A stretch of DNA of 64,000 nucleotides from Microbacterium hominis NBRC 15708 (GTDB lineage Bacteria; Actinomycetota; Actinomycetes; Actinomycetales; Microbacteriaceae). A model generated the notes under the pieces. It searched no databases. It saw nothing but the letters and a program-made list of their open reading frames with translations, and was not told the DNA's origin. The stretch covers positions 310,001-374,000 of the forward strand of contig NZ_BCWI01000001.1 in the NCBI RefSeq assembly GCF_001592125.1, written 5' to 3'. The translations under genes and the position numbers were made by a program. This document shows positions 17,783-26,925 of the stretch, piece by piece. How positions within the stretch are numbered: the stretch's first letter is position 1; each line of letters begins with the position of its first letter.

Positions 17783-18655
17783 CTAGTCTCCCACGAGCGC
17801 GCGGGCCATGACGTCCACGACGGCAACCTCGTCGGCGAGCGGCACTTCCGGATCCCCCGTCAGGAACGCCCGGATCTGCAGCACCGCCTGGTGCAGCAGC
17901 ATCCCGCGCCCGTCGACGGCGGGAGCGCCGGCGTCCTCCCACGCCCGGGCGAGATCGGTGGGCCAGTGCCCGTAGACGACGTCGTAGAGGAGCCCGCCGC
18001 CGGCGGCCAGGCGGCGGCAGGTCTCGTCGGCGAGGGTGGTGCCGCCCGGCAGCGTCGAGACGGTGAGATCCACGGATGCCGGGGCCTCGGCATCCGTCGG
18101 AGCCGTCGTCACCCGCACCGACAGGCGCGCGCCGAGCTCGAGGAGGGCGGCGGCCGCCTCGGGGCGCCGCGCGACGACCTCGACCGTCTGCGCGCCCAGC
18201 TGGGCCAGGGCGACGAGGGCGGATGTCGCCGTCGCGCCGGCGCCCACGATGCGCGCCCGTTCCACGCCGTCGACGCCCTGCGCGCGCACGTCCGCGACGA
18301 TGCCGCCGACGTCGGTGTTGAACCCGACCCGGTCCCCTTCGGTGAGCACCAGCGTGTTGACGGCACCGGTGAGCGTCGCGGTGCGGTCGCGGCGGGTGGC
18401 CGCGGCGAACGCCTCGGCCTTCAGCGGGAAGGTCAGCGACAGCCCGCGGAAAGCGGGCGGCAGGCCGTCCAGAACGGCGCGGAGATCGGCCGCGGCCACG
18501 CGCCGCCGACCGTAGGTCCAGTCGAGGCCGAGCCGCGCGTACGCGGCGCGATGCAGCCGCGGCGACAGGCTGTGGTCGATGGGGTCGCCCCACACCTCCA
18601 GAGCGGTGCCCGAGGGCAGCGCCGCGGAGGCGGTCGAGGCGTCAGCAGTCGTCAC
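17783..18655 (-). CDS. aroE: Shikimate 5-dehydrogenase (biosynthetic)
   Basis: Reduces 3-dehydroshikimate to shikimate, with NADP in most AroE enzymes. The 290 residues include the substrate region [16 protein letters not shown] and LSLTFPLK, where the catalytic lysine is kept but the usual N-V-T is L-T-F. FNTDVGG and [14 protein letters not shown] (Rossmann) follow. Its start overlaps the mltG stop by 14 bases, and aroC follows 4 bases after it, so it is the biosynthetic copy, unlike the paralogue at 12101-12997. Confidence 0.92.
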   Translation of the reverse strand: MTTADASTASAALPSGTALEVWGDPIDHSLSPRLHRAAYARLGLDWTYGRRRVAAADLRAVLDGLPPAFRGLSLTFPLKAEAFAAATRRDRTATLTGAVNTLVLTEGDRVGFNTDVGGIVADVRAQGVDGVERARIVGAGATATSALVALAQLGAQTVEVVARRPEAAAALLELGARLSVRVTTAPTDAEAPASVDLTVSTLPGGTTLADETCRRLAAGGGLLYDVVYGHWPTDLARAWEDAGAPAVDGRGMLLHQAVLQIRAFLTGDPEVPLADEVAVVDVMARALVGD

Positions 18656-20177
18656 TGGCGTTGGCGGCGCACCACTGCTGCCACTGGGCGACGGCCTTCT
18701 CGTGCTCGGCGTAGGTCGTGCTGAACACGGTCTCGCCCGTCTCGAGGTTGACGGTCACGAAGTACAGCCAGGGGCCGTCGGCGGGGTGCATGGCGGCGTC
18801 GATCGCGAGGTCGCCCGGGTTCGCGATGGGCCCCACCGGCAGTCCCGGGTGGAGGTAGGTGTTCCACGGGTTGTCGTTGGCGAGGGCCTCGGCCGAGGAG
18901 CTGGCCGTGCCCTTGTTGATCTCGTTGTAGCCGTACTGCGCGGTGGAGTCCATCTGCAGGAGGCCGTGGGTCTCCTCGTTGTCCGGGTCCAGGCGGTTCT
19001 CGATGACGCGCGACACCTTGTAGAAGTCGGCGGTGAACCGCGCTTCGCGCTGGATGATCGAGGCGACCGTCAGGATGCGCTCACGCTGGTCGACGGGAAC
19101 GCCGGCGGCATCCAGCGACGAGACCGTGCGGTCCACGAGGGTCTTGATCACCTGCTGCGCACTCGTGCCGGGGTCGAAGGTGTAGGTCGCCGGGAACAGC
19201 CAGCCCTCCAGCGTCGTCGCCGCGACGCCGTACTGCGACGGGTCGGCGGCGGCGGCCTGCAGATCGGCGAGCGGGATGCCGGTGCCGTCGGCGAGCCGCG
19301 TGAGGGTCGACTCCATGGTGAGGCCTTCGGGCAGCTGCGCCGTGTTCTCCCGACGACTGGCCGGATCCTCCAGGGCCTTCAGGGCCGCCGCGGACGACAT
19401 CTTCTGCTTCAGCGCGTAGACGCCGGGCTGGAAGGTCGGGTTCTGGCCGGTCTTGATGAGGTAGTCGTAGAACGCGCCGTCGGTCTTCGTGACCCCGGCC
19501 TGGAAGAGCGTCGTGGAGATCGTCGAGCCGGTGTCGCCGCTGACGATGGTTACCGTCGCGTCGCCCTCCGCGATGCCGTCCTCGTAGTCCTTCGGCTCCT
19601 CCCAGCCCATGAACGAGCGGATCTTGTCCTCGTACGTGTTCCACACGTAGAAGCCGCCGCCGGCGATCCCGCCGACGATGGCGAGGATCACGCCGAAGAT
19701 CACCCAGCCGGCGATGCGGCTCTTGCGGCGGTCCCGGTCGTGCTGCTTCACACGCTCGCGTTCGGCGTGCTCTTCGGCCTGGAACAGCGCGGCGAGCTGG
19801 TGGTGCTCCGACGGCGGCTCCTCGCGGCGCTCCGGTGCGTCGACGGCGCCCTCGCCGGCGGCATCGGCCGCGGCGACGGGGCCGGCCGGCTCCCCCCTGC
19901 GCGCCGACACGGGCGGCGCGCTCGCGGCGAGGTCGGCGGGCGGCTCGGCGGCGGCGGGCACGTTCGCGACCGGGGAGGTCGCGGCGCCCGCCGCGGCCGC
20001 TTCCCGGGCGGCGCGGCGCGACGGCGGGACGGCCGGCGGCTCCTCGGCGCGGGGTCGGTCGCTCGCACGGGTCTCGGAGCCCCCGGGAGCACCGGACGAC
20101 GGCGCCGCGCTCCGCGGCGTCGGGAGTTTGCTGAACAGGTCCGCGAACTCATCGTCGTTCGGCGGGGTTTCGGGCAT
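18642..20177 (-). CDS. mltG: Endolytic murein transglycosylase MltG
   Basis: Cleaves nascent glycan strands and acts as a terminator of peptidoglycan polymerisation at the membrane. The 511 residues have a long disordered, alanine/proline-rich cytoplasmic N-terminus (1-150), one transmembrane helix (155-178) and an extracellular LysM-like plus YceG catalytic region. SIIQREAR carries the predicted catalytic glutamate E378. LQMDSTAQYGY and NTYLHPGLPVGPI are family marks. The N-terminal extension is longer than in Gram-negative MltG, as is common in actinobacteria. It lies between ruvX and aroE; the ruvX stop region abuts its start. Confidence 0.94.
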   Translation of the reverse strand: MPETPPNDDEFADLFSKLPTPRSAAPSSGAPGGSETRASDRPRAEEPPAVPPSRRAAREAAAAGAATSPVANVPAAAEPPADLAASAPPVSARRGEPAGPVAAADAAGEGAVDAPERREEPPSEHHQLAALFQAEEHAERERVKQHDRDRRKSRIAGWVIFGVILAIVGGIAGGGFYVWNTYEDKIRSFMGWEEPKDYEDGIAEGDATVTIVSGDTGSTISTTLFQAGVTKTDGAFYDYLIKTGQNPTFQPGVYALKQKMSSAAALKALEDPASRRENTAQLPEGLTMESTLTRLADGTGIPLADLQAAAADPSQYGVAATTLEGWLFPATYTFDPGTSAQQVIKTLVDRTVSSLDAAGVPVDQRERILTVASIIQREARFTADFYKVSRVIENRLDPDNEETHGLLQMDSTAQYGYNEINKGTASSSAEALANDNPWNTYLHPGLPVGPIANPGDLAIDAAMHPADGPWLYFVTVNLETGETVFSTTYAEHEKAVAQWQQWCAANASDDC

Positions 20178-20650
20178 CAGACGGGCTCCTGCAGATCGGG
20201 CACGGCGGCGCCGGCGGGGGCACCGGTGCTCTTCTCGACATCGATCGCCTGCTGCAGCAGGACCACCGCGGCGACTTGGTCGACAATCCTACGAGACGAA
20301 CGCTGAGAGCGCCCGGCGCTGCGCAGGGCCGCGTGGGCGGTCACCGTGCTGAGCCGCTCGTCCACCAGTCGCACGTCGATCCCGGATGCCGCGCGCAGCG
20401 CCACCGCGAACTCCCGCGCGTCCGCGGTGGACGCGGTGTCCCCGCCCGCGAGGCTGATCGGCAGGCCCACCAGCAGCTCCATGGCGGAGTACTCCTCGGC
20501 GAGCTCCACGATGCGCGCGACGGCGGCGTCCGTGCGCGCCACCGTCTCGACCGGGACGGCCAGCAGGCCGTCGCGGTCGCACCGCGCCACCCCGACGCGC
20601 GCTTTCCCGACGTCGATGCCGAGGCGCACGCCCGGGCGGAATCCGCTCAC
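20177..20650 (-). CDS. ruvX: RuvX/YqgF Holliday-junction resolvase-like protein
   Basis: A 157-residue RNase H-fold protein. In bacteria the family acts in 16S rRNA 5'-end processing and possibly in junction resolution. RLGIDVGKARVGVA (9-22) carries the first catalytic aspartate, LLVGLPISLAG the middle glycine loop, and VRLVDERLSTVTA the glutamate motif. It overlaps alaS by 4 bases upstream and mltG at its stop, the standard alaS-ruvX-mltG order. Confidence 0.93.
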   Translation of the reverse strand: MSGFRPGVRLGIDVGKARVGVARCDRDGLLAVPVETVARTDAAVARIVELAEEYSAMELLVGLPISLAGGDTASTADAREFAVALRAASGIDVRLVDERLSTVTAHAALRSAGRSQRSSRRIVDQVAAVVLLQQAIDVEKSTGAPAGAAVPDLQEPV

Positions 20651-23310
20651 GCGCCCGGGGTCTCCAGCGCGCGGGTGAGGGCGGTGAGCGCGCTCGGAAG
20701 GGCGCTCACATCCGTCCCGCCGCCCTGGGCGACGTCATCGCGGCCTCCCCCGCCGCCGCCGAGCACGCCGGCGGCGGTCTTGGCGAGCACGCCGGCCTTC
20801 GCACCGGCGCCGCGGGCCGCATCGTCGGTGGCGACGATCACGATCGGCCGCCCGCCGACGTCGGCGCCGAGCGCCACGACGGCTCCGGCCCCGACCCGTT
20901 CGCGGATCTGCAGCGCGAGCGTACGCACATCGTCGGCGGATGCCGCCGTGCCGAGCGTCTGCGCGACGACACGGTAGGCCCCGATCTGCTGCGCCGTCGC
21001 CGCCAACTCGGGCAGGCGGCTCTCCAGCGCCTTCGCCTCGAACTGGGCGATGCGCTTCTCGGCGGCCTTGAGGCTCGCGGCGAGATCCGCGACGCGGGCG
21101 GCGAGCTGATCCTTCGGCGTCTTCAGCGAGCTGGTCAGCTGCGACACGATGGCGCGCTCGGCCGCCAGCTCGCGGAAGGCGTCCAGCCCGACCAGGGCCT
21201 CGACGCGGCGCGTCGACGCCCCCACCGAGGACTCCCCCACGAGGTTGATCAGACCGATCTCGGCGCTGGACGCGACGTGCGTGCCGCCGCACAGCTCACG
21301 CGACCACGGGCCGCCGATGTCCACCATGCGCACGGTGTCGCCGTACTTCTCGCCGAACAGCGCCATCGCGCCGGCGGCCTTCGCCTCGTCGAGGGGAAGC
21401 ACGCGCGTGGTCACCTGCAGGTTGTCCCGCACGGCGTTGTTCGCGATCTCCTCGATCTCCGTCTTCGTCGCCTCCGACAGGGTCTGGCCCCACGAGAAGT
21501 CGAAGCGCATGTAACCGGCGCGGTTCAGCGATCCGGCCTGCGTCGCGGACCTGCCGAGGGTGTCGCGCAGGGCCGCGTGCACGAGGTGGGTCGCCGAGTG
21601 GGCCTGCTGCGCGGCGCGACGGTTGACGGCATCCACGACGCTCGTCGCCGGCTGCCCGACGCCGACCTCGCCGGCGGTGACCTCGACCGTGTGGCTCACC
21701 AGGCCCGGGACGGGACGCTGCACATCGAGCACCTCGAGCTCGTAGCCCGGGCCGACGATGACGCCCTTGTCGGCGACCTGCCCGCCGCTCTCGGCGTACA
21801 GCGAGGTCTCGGCGAGGATCACCTCGGCGATCTGGCCCTGCAGCGCGCGCTGGGCGGGAGCGCCGTCGACGAGCAGGCCGAGCACGGTCGACGGGGTCTC
21901 CCACTCCGTGTAGCCGGTGAAGACCGTCTCGCCGTGCGCGCGGAAGTCGCGGTACACGCTCGTGTCGGCGAGCTGACGCTTGCGCGAGCGGGCGTCGGCC
22001 TTCGCGCGGGCGCGCTGCTCATGCATCAGCGAGTCGAACGCGTCACGGTCGACGGACAGGCCCGCCTCCTCCACGATCTCCATCGTCAGATCGATCGGGA
22101 ACCCGTACGTGTCGTGCAGGAGGAACGCCTCCGCGCCGCCGATCGCGGTGGCGCCGGCATCCTTGGCCGCGGCGATCGAGGCGTCGAGGTTCTCGGAGCC
22201 CGCCGCGAGCGTGCGCAGGAACGTCGCCTCCTCGGCGAGGGCGTAGGCGACGAGACGGTCGTAGTCGATGCCCACGACCGGGTACGCCTCCTTCATCGCG
22301 TCGCGCGACGCGGCGAAGAGGATCTCGAAGGTCGGGCCGTCCACGCCCAGCAGCCGCATCGAGCGGATGACGCGGCGCATGAGGCGACGCAGGATGTAGC
22401 CGCGGCCCTCGTTGGCGGGAGTGACCCCGTCGCTCAGCAGCATCAGCGACGAGCGCACGTGGTCGGCGACGACGCGGAAGCGCACGTCGTCCTCGTGGTT
22501 CGCGCCGTACGCCTTTCCGGAGAGGGCGACCGCGGCGTCGAGCACGGGGCGCACCTGATCGGTCTCGTACATGTTGTCGACGCCCTGCTTGAGGAACGCG
22601 ATGCGCTCGAGCCCCATGCCGGTGTCGATGTTCTTGTTCGGCAGCTCGCCGACGATCGTGAAGTCGTACTTGCTGCGCACGTCGGTGATCTCGTACTGCA
22701 TGAACACGAGGTTCCAGATCTCGACGTAGCGGTCGTCGTCGGTGGCCGGGCCCCCGTCGATGCCGTAGGCGGGACCGCGGTCGAAGAAGATCTCCGAGCA
22801 CGGACCGGCGGGGCCGGGAAGACCGGTCGACCAGTAGTTCGTGTCCTTGCCGAGGCGCTGGATGCGCTCCTCGGGCAGGTCGGTGAGGCGAAGCCACAGG
22901 TCGTGCGCCTCGTCGTCCTCCTCGTAGACGGTGACCCAGAGGTCCTTCGGGTCGAAGCCGAGGCCGCCCTCCTCCTCCGCCGTGGTCAGCAGCTCCCACG
23001 CGTAGCGGATCGCGCCTTCCTTGAAGTAGTCGCCGAACGACCAGTTGCCGAGCATCTGGAAGAACGTGCCGTGGCGCGGCGTCTTGCCGACCTCTTCGAT
23101 GTCGTTCGTGCGGATGCACTTCTGGTTGTCGGCCGCGCGCGCGTAGGGCGCCGGCACGTCGCCGGACAGGTACGGGATGAACGGCACCATGCCGGCCACG
23201 GTGAACAGCAGCGCCGGGTCGTCGGTGACCAGGGATGCCGAGGGCACGATCGTGTGCCCGTTCTTCTCGAAGTAGTCCAGGTAGCGCTGGGCGATCTCGG
23301 CGGTCTTCAT
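20647..23310 (-). CDS. alaS: Alanyl-tRNA synthetase
   Basis: Charges tRNA-Ala and edits mischarged Ser/Gly. The 887 residues run in order: class II catalytic core (MKTAEIAQRYLDYFEKNGH at the start), the editing domain with zinc-binding HSATHLVHAAL and the CGGTH motif, and the C-terminal DHHA1-type domain ending in GGGGGRDDVAQGGG. The ATG at 23310 matches the conserved N-terminus. Reading further upstream gives only low-complexity sequence. It is first in alaS-ruvX-mltG-aroE-aroC-aroK-aroB. Confidence 0.97.
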   Translation of the reverse strand: MKTAEIAQRYLDYFEKNGHTIVPSASLVTDDPALLFTVAGMVPFIPYLSGDVPAPYARAADNQKCIRTNDIEEVGKTPRHGTFFQMLGNWSFGDYFKEGAIRYAWELLTTAEEEGGLGFDPKDLWVTVYEEDDEAHDLWLRLTDLPEERIQRLGKDTNYWSTGLPGPAGPCSEIFFDRGPAYGIDGGPATDDDRYVEIWNLVFMQYEITDVRSKYDFTIVGELPNKNIDTGMGLERIAFLKQGVDNMYETDQVRPVLDAAVALSGKAYGANHEDDVRFRVVADHVRSSLMLLSDGVTPANEGRGYILRRLMRRVIRSMRLLGVDGPTFEILFAASRDAMKEAYPVVGIDYDRLVAYALAEEATFLRTLAAGSENLDASIAAAKDAGATAIGGAEAFLLHDTYGFPIDLTMEIVEEAGLSVDRDAFDSLMHEQRARAKADARSRKRQLADTSVYRDFRAHGETVFTGYTEWETPSTVLGLLVDGAPAQRALQGQIAEVILAETSLYAESGGQVADKGVIVGPGYELEVLDVQRPVPGLVSHTVEVTAGEVGVGQPATSVVDAVNRRAAQQAHSATHLVHAALRDTLGRSATQAGSLNRAGYMRFDFSWGQTLSEATKTEIEEIANNAVRDNLQVTTRVLPLDEAKAAGAMALFGEKYGDTVRMVDIGGPWSRELCGGTHVASSAEIGLINLVGESSVGASTRRVEALVGLDAFRELAAERAIVSQLTSSLKTPKDQLAARVADLAASLKAAEKRIAQFEAKALESRLPELAATAQQIGAYRVVAQTLGTAASADDVRTLALQIRERVGAGAVVALGADVGGRPIVIVATDDAARGAGAKAGVLAKTAAGVLGGGGGGRDDVAQGGGTDVSALPSALTALTRALETPGA

Positions 23311-23380
23311 CTGTGGGTTCCTCGGCAGAGCACGGGCGTGCGGGATCGGGCGGTCCCGGACGGGGACGATGCGGGGTGGG

Positions 23381-23662
23381 TCAGTCGGCGTTCTTGACGG
23401 CGTCGGCCGCGGCGTCGACGGCGCTGGAGGCGGCATCCTTCGCGGCCTCCACGGCGTGGGCTGCGGCATCCTTGACGTTCTCGGCGATGCCGTCGATCTT
23501 CGCCTCCTGGGCGCGATAGGCCTCGCCGATGCGATCGGTGAACTCGGTGATGCGGGCATCGACCTCCGCGAGCACCTCGTGGCCGCGCGGATCCTTGTTC
23601 ACCAGGTGGGCGGCGACGAAGCCCCCCGCGAGTCCGACGACGAACCACAGCACGCTCTTCAT
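23381..23662 (-). CDS. Small membrane-anchored alanine-rich protein
   Basis: A 93-residue protein with one N-terminal hydrophobic segment (LWFVVGLAGGFVAAHLV). A long alanine/lysine/aspartate-rich helix follows (AAAHAVEAAKDAASSAVDAA), resembling LEA or apolipoprotein-like amphipathic helices. Function is unknown; small proteins of this form occur beside alaS and rpsD in related genera. The ATG at 23662 is favoured over one three codons upstream because TAACAT lies 7 bases before it, the leaderless spacing seen elsewhere in this window. It lies between rpsD and alaS on the same strand. Confidence 0.75.
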   Translation of the reverse strand: MKSVLWFVVGLAGGFVAAHLVNKDPRGHEVLAEVDARITEFTDRIGEAYRAQEAKIDGIAENVKDAAAHAVEAAKDAASSAVDAAADAVKNAD

Positions 23663-23709
23663 GGGTTCCATGTTAGGTGCACGGGTGATCCGGATGGGCG
23701 CGGGGACGA

Positions 23710-23772
23710 CGAAGGGCGCCGGGGGAACCCCGACGCCCTTCGGGCGGCATCCGATCGCTGAGCGGATGCCGC
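23710..23772 (-). terminator. Tandem hairpins after rpsD
   Basis: In the direction of rpsD transcription, a 10-bp stem comes first (GCGGCATCCG at 23744-23753 with CGGATGCCGC at 23763-23772). A 9-bp stem follows (CGAAGGGCG at 23710-23718 with CGCCCTTCG at 23734-23742). Their placement directly after a highly expressed ribosomal protein gene supports termination. No long U-run is seen. Confidence 0.65.
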
Positions 23773-23785
23773 GAGTCGAAACGGC

Positions 23786-24415
23786 TCAGCGCGCGGCGTA
23801 GTACTCGACGACGAGCTGCACGTCACCGGTCACGGGGACCTCGGCGCGCTTGGGGCGACGCACGAGACGCGCCTGGAGCTTGTCGAGCTCGACCTCGAGG
23901 TAGCCCGGAACGGGGGGCAGGACCTCGGCGTGGCCACCGAGCGCGGCGACCTGGAAGGGCTCCAGCGACTCGCTCTTCGGCTTGACGTGGATGAGCTGAC
24001 CCGGCTTCACACGGAACGACGGGCGGTCGACGAGCTGGCCGTCCACGAGGATGTGGCGGTGCACGACGAGCTGACGGGCCTGCGCGGTGGTGCGGGCGAA
24101 GCCGGCACGCAGCACGAGGGCGTCGAGGCGCATCTCGAGCAGCTCGACCAGGTTCTCACCGGTCAGGCCGTCCTTGCGGCGGGCCTCGTTGAACGTGTTG
24201 CGCATCTGCTTCTCGCGGATGCCGTACTGCTCGCGCAGACGCTGCTTCTCGCGCAGACGGACGGCGAAGTCGCTGTCCTGCTTGCGCTTGGTGCGGCCGT
24301 GCTCGCCGGGGGCGTACGGGCGCTTCTCGAGGTACTTGGCTGCCTTGGGGGTCAGCGCGATGCCGAGGGCACGCGACAGACGCACCTTGCGGCGGTCCTG
24401 GGACTTCGTAGCCAC
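23786..24415 (-). CDS. rpsD: Small-subunit ribosomal protein S4
   Basis: Primary 16S rRNA-binding protein of the 30S subunit and a translational autoregulator in many bacteria. The 209 residues contain the N-terminal S4 domain (LGIALTPKAAKYLEKRPYAP) and the S4 RNA-binding fold (MRLDALVLRAGFARTTAQAR, VVHRHILVDG). No zinc-binding N-terminal cysteines are present, which marks the C-minus form. It is transcribed alone, with a structured leader before it and hairpins after it. Confidence 0.97.
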   Translation of the reverse strand: MATKSQDRRKVRLSRALGIALTPKAAKYLEKRPYAPGEHGRTKRKQDSDFAVRLREKQRLREQYGIREKQMRNTFNEARRKDGLTGENLVELLEMRLDALVLRAGFARTTAQARQLVVHRHILVDGQLVDRPSFRVKPGQLIHVKPKSESLEPFQVAALGGHAEVLPPVPGYLEVELDKLQARLVRRPKRAEVPVTGDVQLVVEYYAAR

Positions 24416-24568
24416 GAAGTGTTCCTTTCGTTACGCGGACGCGACTGTCGCGCCTCGCGGACGTATCGCCTCTCCTCGCCCTGTCCGGACTGCACGCCGG
24501 GGCATGCCGGAAGGTCGGTCAAGAAGAGAGGGGATGCCCGAAAACCGGTTTCGAGCCCCTCAAGCCTA
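24416..24568 (-). promoter_or_regulatory. rpsD promoter and structured leader
   Basis: On the minus strand TAGGCT at 24568-24563 is a good -10 box lying just beyond the DUF1361 stop. It gives a leader of about 140 bases. The first part folds into a hairpin with GAGGGG/CCCCTC outer arms and an inner CGAAA-CCGG-TTTTCG stem. A leader of this length before a single r-protein gene is consistent with S4 autoregulation, but no known S4 pseudoknot was recognised. No other gene is seen in these 153 bases. Confidence 0.4.
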
Positions 24569-25321
24569 TCAGAGCGCTCCCCCGCTGAGCGCGGACCAGC
24601 CCAGCGCGAACAGCGGCACGTACAGGAGCGCGATCAGCAGCGCGTGCGTCAGGACGAAACCGAAGGCCTCCAGCGCCTTCCCGCGCAGGCGGAGGTGCCC
24701 GGCGAGCTTGCGGATCATCGAGGTGGGATGGCGCACGTCCCAGCTGTTGAACCGCAGGTAGCGGCCGAGGTAGACCCCGACGGCGCCGAGCACGATCACG
24801 ACCCCGGCGAACACCCAGCTCCCGCCGGGAATGCGCCGGTCCGCCGGATCGAGCAGCAGGACGACCATCGTCTGGACGACCGCCAGGCTGAGGACGGCGT
24901 TCGCGATGCCCGACAGCGTCAGCGCCAGCGTCTGGACGATGTCGTACCAAAGCGGGACGGGAGTCGCCCGCGCGCGGTGGCTGAAGTTCAGCTCCGTGAT
25001 GAGGTAGACCGAGTTCGGGAAGAACAGCAGCCAGACGGCGGTCGCGATGACGAGGTAGACCCAGATCGCGACCGTGCCGCCGCCGTCGACCACCTGCGCC
25101 GCGCGGCCGAACACGGGTGTCAGCAGCAGGAAGCCGACCCCGAAGACGATCGCCAACAGCACCGGCAGGAAGGACAGGCCGATGTTCACGAGCATCGGCC
25201 GGTACAGCCGCACGGCGTACACGCGGGCTCGCAGCACGACGAGCACGGCGGCGTAGACGTTGAGCAGCGCGACCGCCAGGACACCGAGAAGCAGAGCCGA
25301 CACCCCGCCAGCCTGGCACAT
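24569..25321 (-). CDS. DUF1361 integral membrane protein
   Basis: A 250-residue polytopic membrane protein with about seven hydrophobic segments. VWLLFFPNSVYLITEL and GRYLRFNSWDVRHP match the conserved blocks of DUF1361 proteins, whose role is unknown. The ATG at 25321 has no ribosome-binding site. A GTG 18 bases further in, after GGCTGGCGGG, is an alternative and would remove six residues. It lies between the Nudix fusion and rpsD on the same strand, with 24 bases to the Nudix stop. Confidence 0.8.
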   Translation of the reverse strand: MCQAGGVSALLLGVLAVALLNVYAAVLVVLRARVYAVRLYRPMLVNIGLSFLPVLLAIVFGVGFLLLTPVFGRAAQVVDGGGTVAIWVYLVIATAVWLLFFPNSVYLITELNFSHRARATPVPLWYDIVQTLALTLSGIANAVLSLAVVQTMVVLLLDPADRRIPGGSWVFAGVVIVLGAVGVYLGRYLRFNSWDVRHPTSMIRKLAGHLRLRGKALEAFGFVLTHALLIALLYVPLFALGWSALSGGAL

Positions 25322-25345
25322 CGCCCGCGCGCCGGGGCGCGCGGG

Positions 25346-26899
25346 TCAGCCGAGCAGGTCGAGGATGCCGACGGGGTAGACGGGCCGTGTCATGTCCCGC
25401 GCGGCGGCGGCGATGTCGTACCAGCCGACGCTCGTGTGGCTGTCGCGGACCGCGATCCGCCCGTCGACGGGGAGGGCGCTGAGCGTGCGCGAGCGCACCC
25501 GGAAGACGTGCACGATCTCGTGGCCGCGTCCGGCGGGGCCATCGAAGATGTTCTCGGTGACGCCGAGCGCCTCGACGTCGTCGAGCACGGCGTCGAGCTC
25601 CTCCGCGAACTCGCGGGCGAGTGCCACCGCGGCCGGCTCGCCGAAGGCGATTCCGCCGCCCGGCGCCCGGAGGAACTCGCCGTGCCGGTCGTTCGCGGGG
25701 TACGACTCCAGCAGCACGCGACCGTCGTGCACGACGAGCCCGACGGCGATGGCGCGGACGCGATCGGGTGCGCTCAGCTCTGCCGCATACGCGCGGACCG
25801 CGCGCTGATAGCGCGGCAGTCGCGGAGCGAGGGTGGTGAGGGCGGTGGTCAGCGCGCGCGCCGGCTTCTCGTCGGAGAACAGCGCGAGCGAGAGGAAGGC
25901 GCGGGCGGCGTCGATGAGGGGGTCGTCGTCGGCGACGCCCTGCAGGAGGGCGATGGCGGCCGAGGACTCGCCGACGTTTCGCAGGGAGCTGGCCAGCTGG
26001 ATGACCGCGCGTGTGCGGTGCGGGGTCGCCAGTCCCCGTCCGAGGGCGTCGCGATAGAGCGGGATCGCCTCCCGCTCCTCTCCGAGGGAATCGTGCAGAG
26101 AGGCGCGTTCGTAGCTCGCGCGGGCGTCGTCCTGCCCGCGAGCGGCCAGGATCGCGGCCAGCTCGGCGCGGGCCCGCTCCGGTCGCTCGAGGTCGACGTG
26201 CTCCCAGAAGCGGTCGAGGTCGTCCTCCGCTGCCGCCGGATCCGCCGCCGTCGCCGTCGCCGTCGCCGTCGCCGCACCGACCGCGGCGCCGTCGCGCCCC
26301 GTGCACGCCGAGCCGACGACGCCCTGCAGGTCGCGGAGGGTCGGATCGTCGAGGTCGGATCGCAGGAAGACCTGCAGGCCCCGCACCGCCTCCCCCGCGT
26401 CGCTCAGGTCTCCCGACAACAGGTGGGCGATGAGGGCGTCGAGGGTGACGGTGAGGACGGTGCCCGTCTCGCCCGTCTCCCATCGCGGTTCGCCGACGCG
26501 GCGGCATCCGGCGGCGATCACGACGTGCTTGCGCCGCGTCGAGTTGGCGCCCGACCACTCCGAGCCGGCGTGGAACAGGGCCGCCGCGCGGTGGCCGGTC
26601 TCCTCCCGCAGCTCCCGCGCCGCTGCGGTGACCGGGTCCTCACCGGGATCGATGAGGCCGCCCGGAAGCTCCCGCACGGGCATGCGCGGGCCGACGCGGA
26701 ACTGCTCGAACAGCAGCGCACGGCCCGCGTCCGTCACCGCGATCACCGCGACCGTGTCGCCCTGCACGAGGACGTCCCAGTCCGAGACGGAGCCGTCGGG
26801 AAGACGGTAGGTGTCACGGCGCACCGTGGTGTAGCCGTCGTAGACGGTCTCCTGGCCGAGGCGGACCCAGGGGGTTGCTGCGCTGTCGTCGTCCATCAT
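25346..26899 (-). CDS. Nudix-TPR-Nudix fusion protein
   Basis: A 517-residue protein with three parts. The N-terminal Nudix domain has a complete box at 81-102 (G81, E87, R95-E96, E99-E100, G102) and resembles ADP-ribose pyrophosphatase-type enzymes. Residues about 225-345 look like tetratricopeptide repeats of the TPR_5 type (EEREAIPLYRDALGRGL, AIQLASSLRNVGESSAAIALL-like). A C-terminal Nudix domain has GGIAFGEPAAVALAREFAEEL (from 415), with D436 where the box usually ends in glycine. The first junction is an alternating Ala-Thr linker coded by a hexamer repeat. Substrates are probably nucleoside-diphosphate derivatives but cannot be named. Confidence 0.82.
   Translation of the reverse strand: MMDDDSAATPWVRLGQETVYDGYTTVRRDTYRLPDGSVSDWDVLVQGDTVAVIAVTDAGRALLFEQFRVGPRMPVRELPGGLIDPGEDPVTAAARELREETGHRAAALFHAGSEWSGANSTRRKHVVIAAGCRRVGEPRWETGETGTVLTVTLDALIAHLLSGDLSDAGEAVRGLQVFLRSDLDDPTLRDLQGVVGSACTGRDGAAVGAATATATATAADPAAAEDDLDRFWEHVDLERPERARAELAAILAARGQDDARASYERASLHDSLGEEREAIPLYRDALGRGLATPHRTRAVIQLASSLRNVGESSAAIALLQGVADDDPLIDAARAFLSLALFSDEKPARALTTALTTLAPRLPRYQRAVRAYAAELSAPDRVRAIAVGLVVHDGRVLLESYPANDRHGEFLRAPGGGIAFGEPAAVALAREFAEELDAVLDDVEALGVTENIFDGPAGRGHEIVHVFRVRSRTLSALPVDGRIAVRDSHTSVGWYDIAAAARDMTRPVYPVGILDLLG
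26247..26274. repeat. GCCGTC hexamer microsatellite inside the Nudix fusion gene
   Basis: Four perfect GCCGTC units (26247-26270) plus a partial fifth encode the alternating Ala-Thr linker between the first Nudix domain and the TPR region. The unit is a multiple of three, so slippage would change linker length without shifting frame. Confidence 0.9.
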
Positions 26900-26925
26900 C
26901 CGATCCTCGCACCGGGGCGGCCGCG

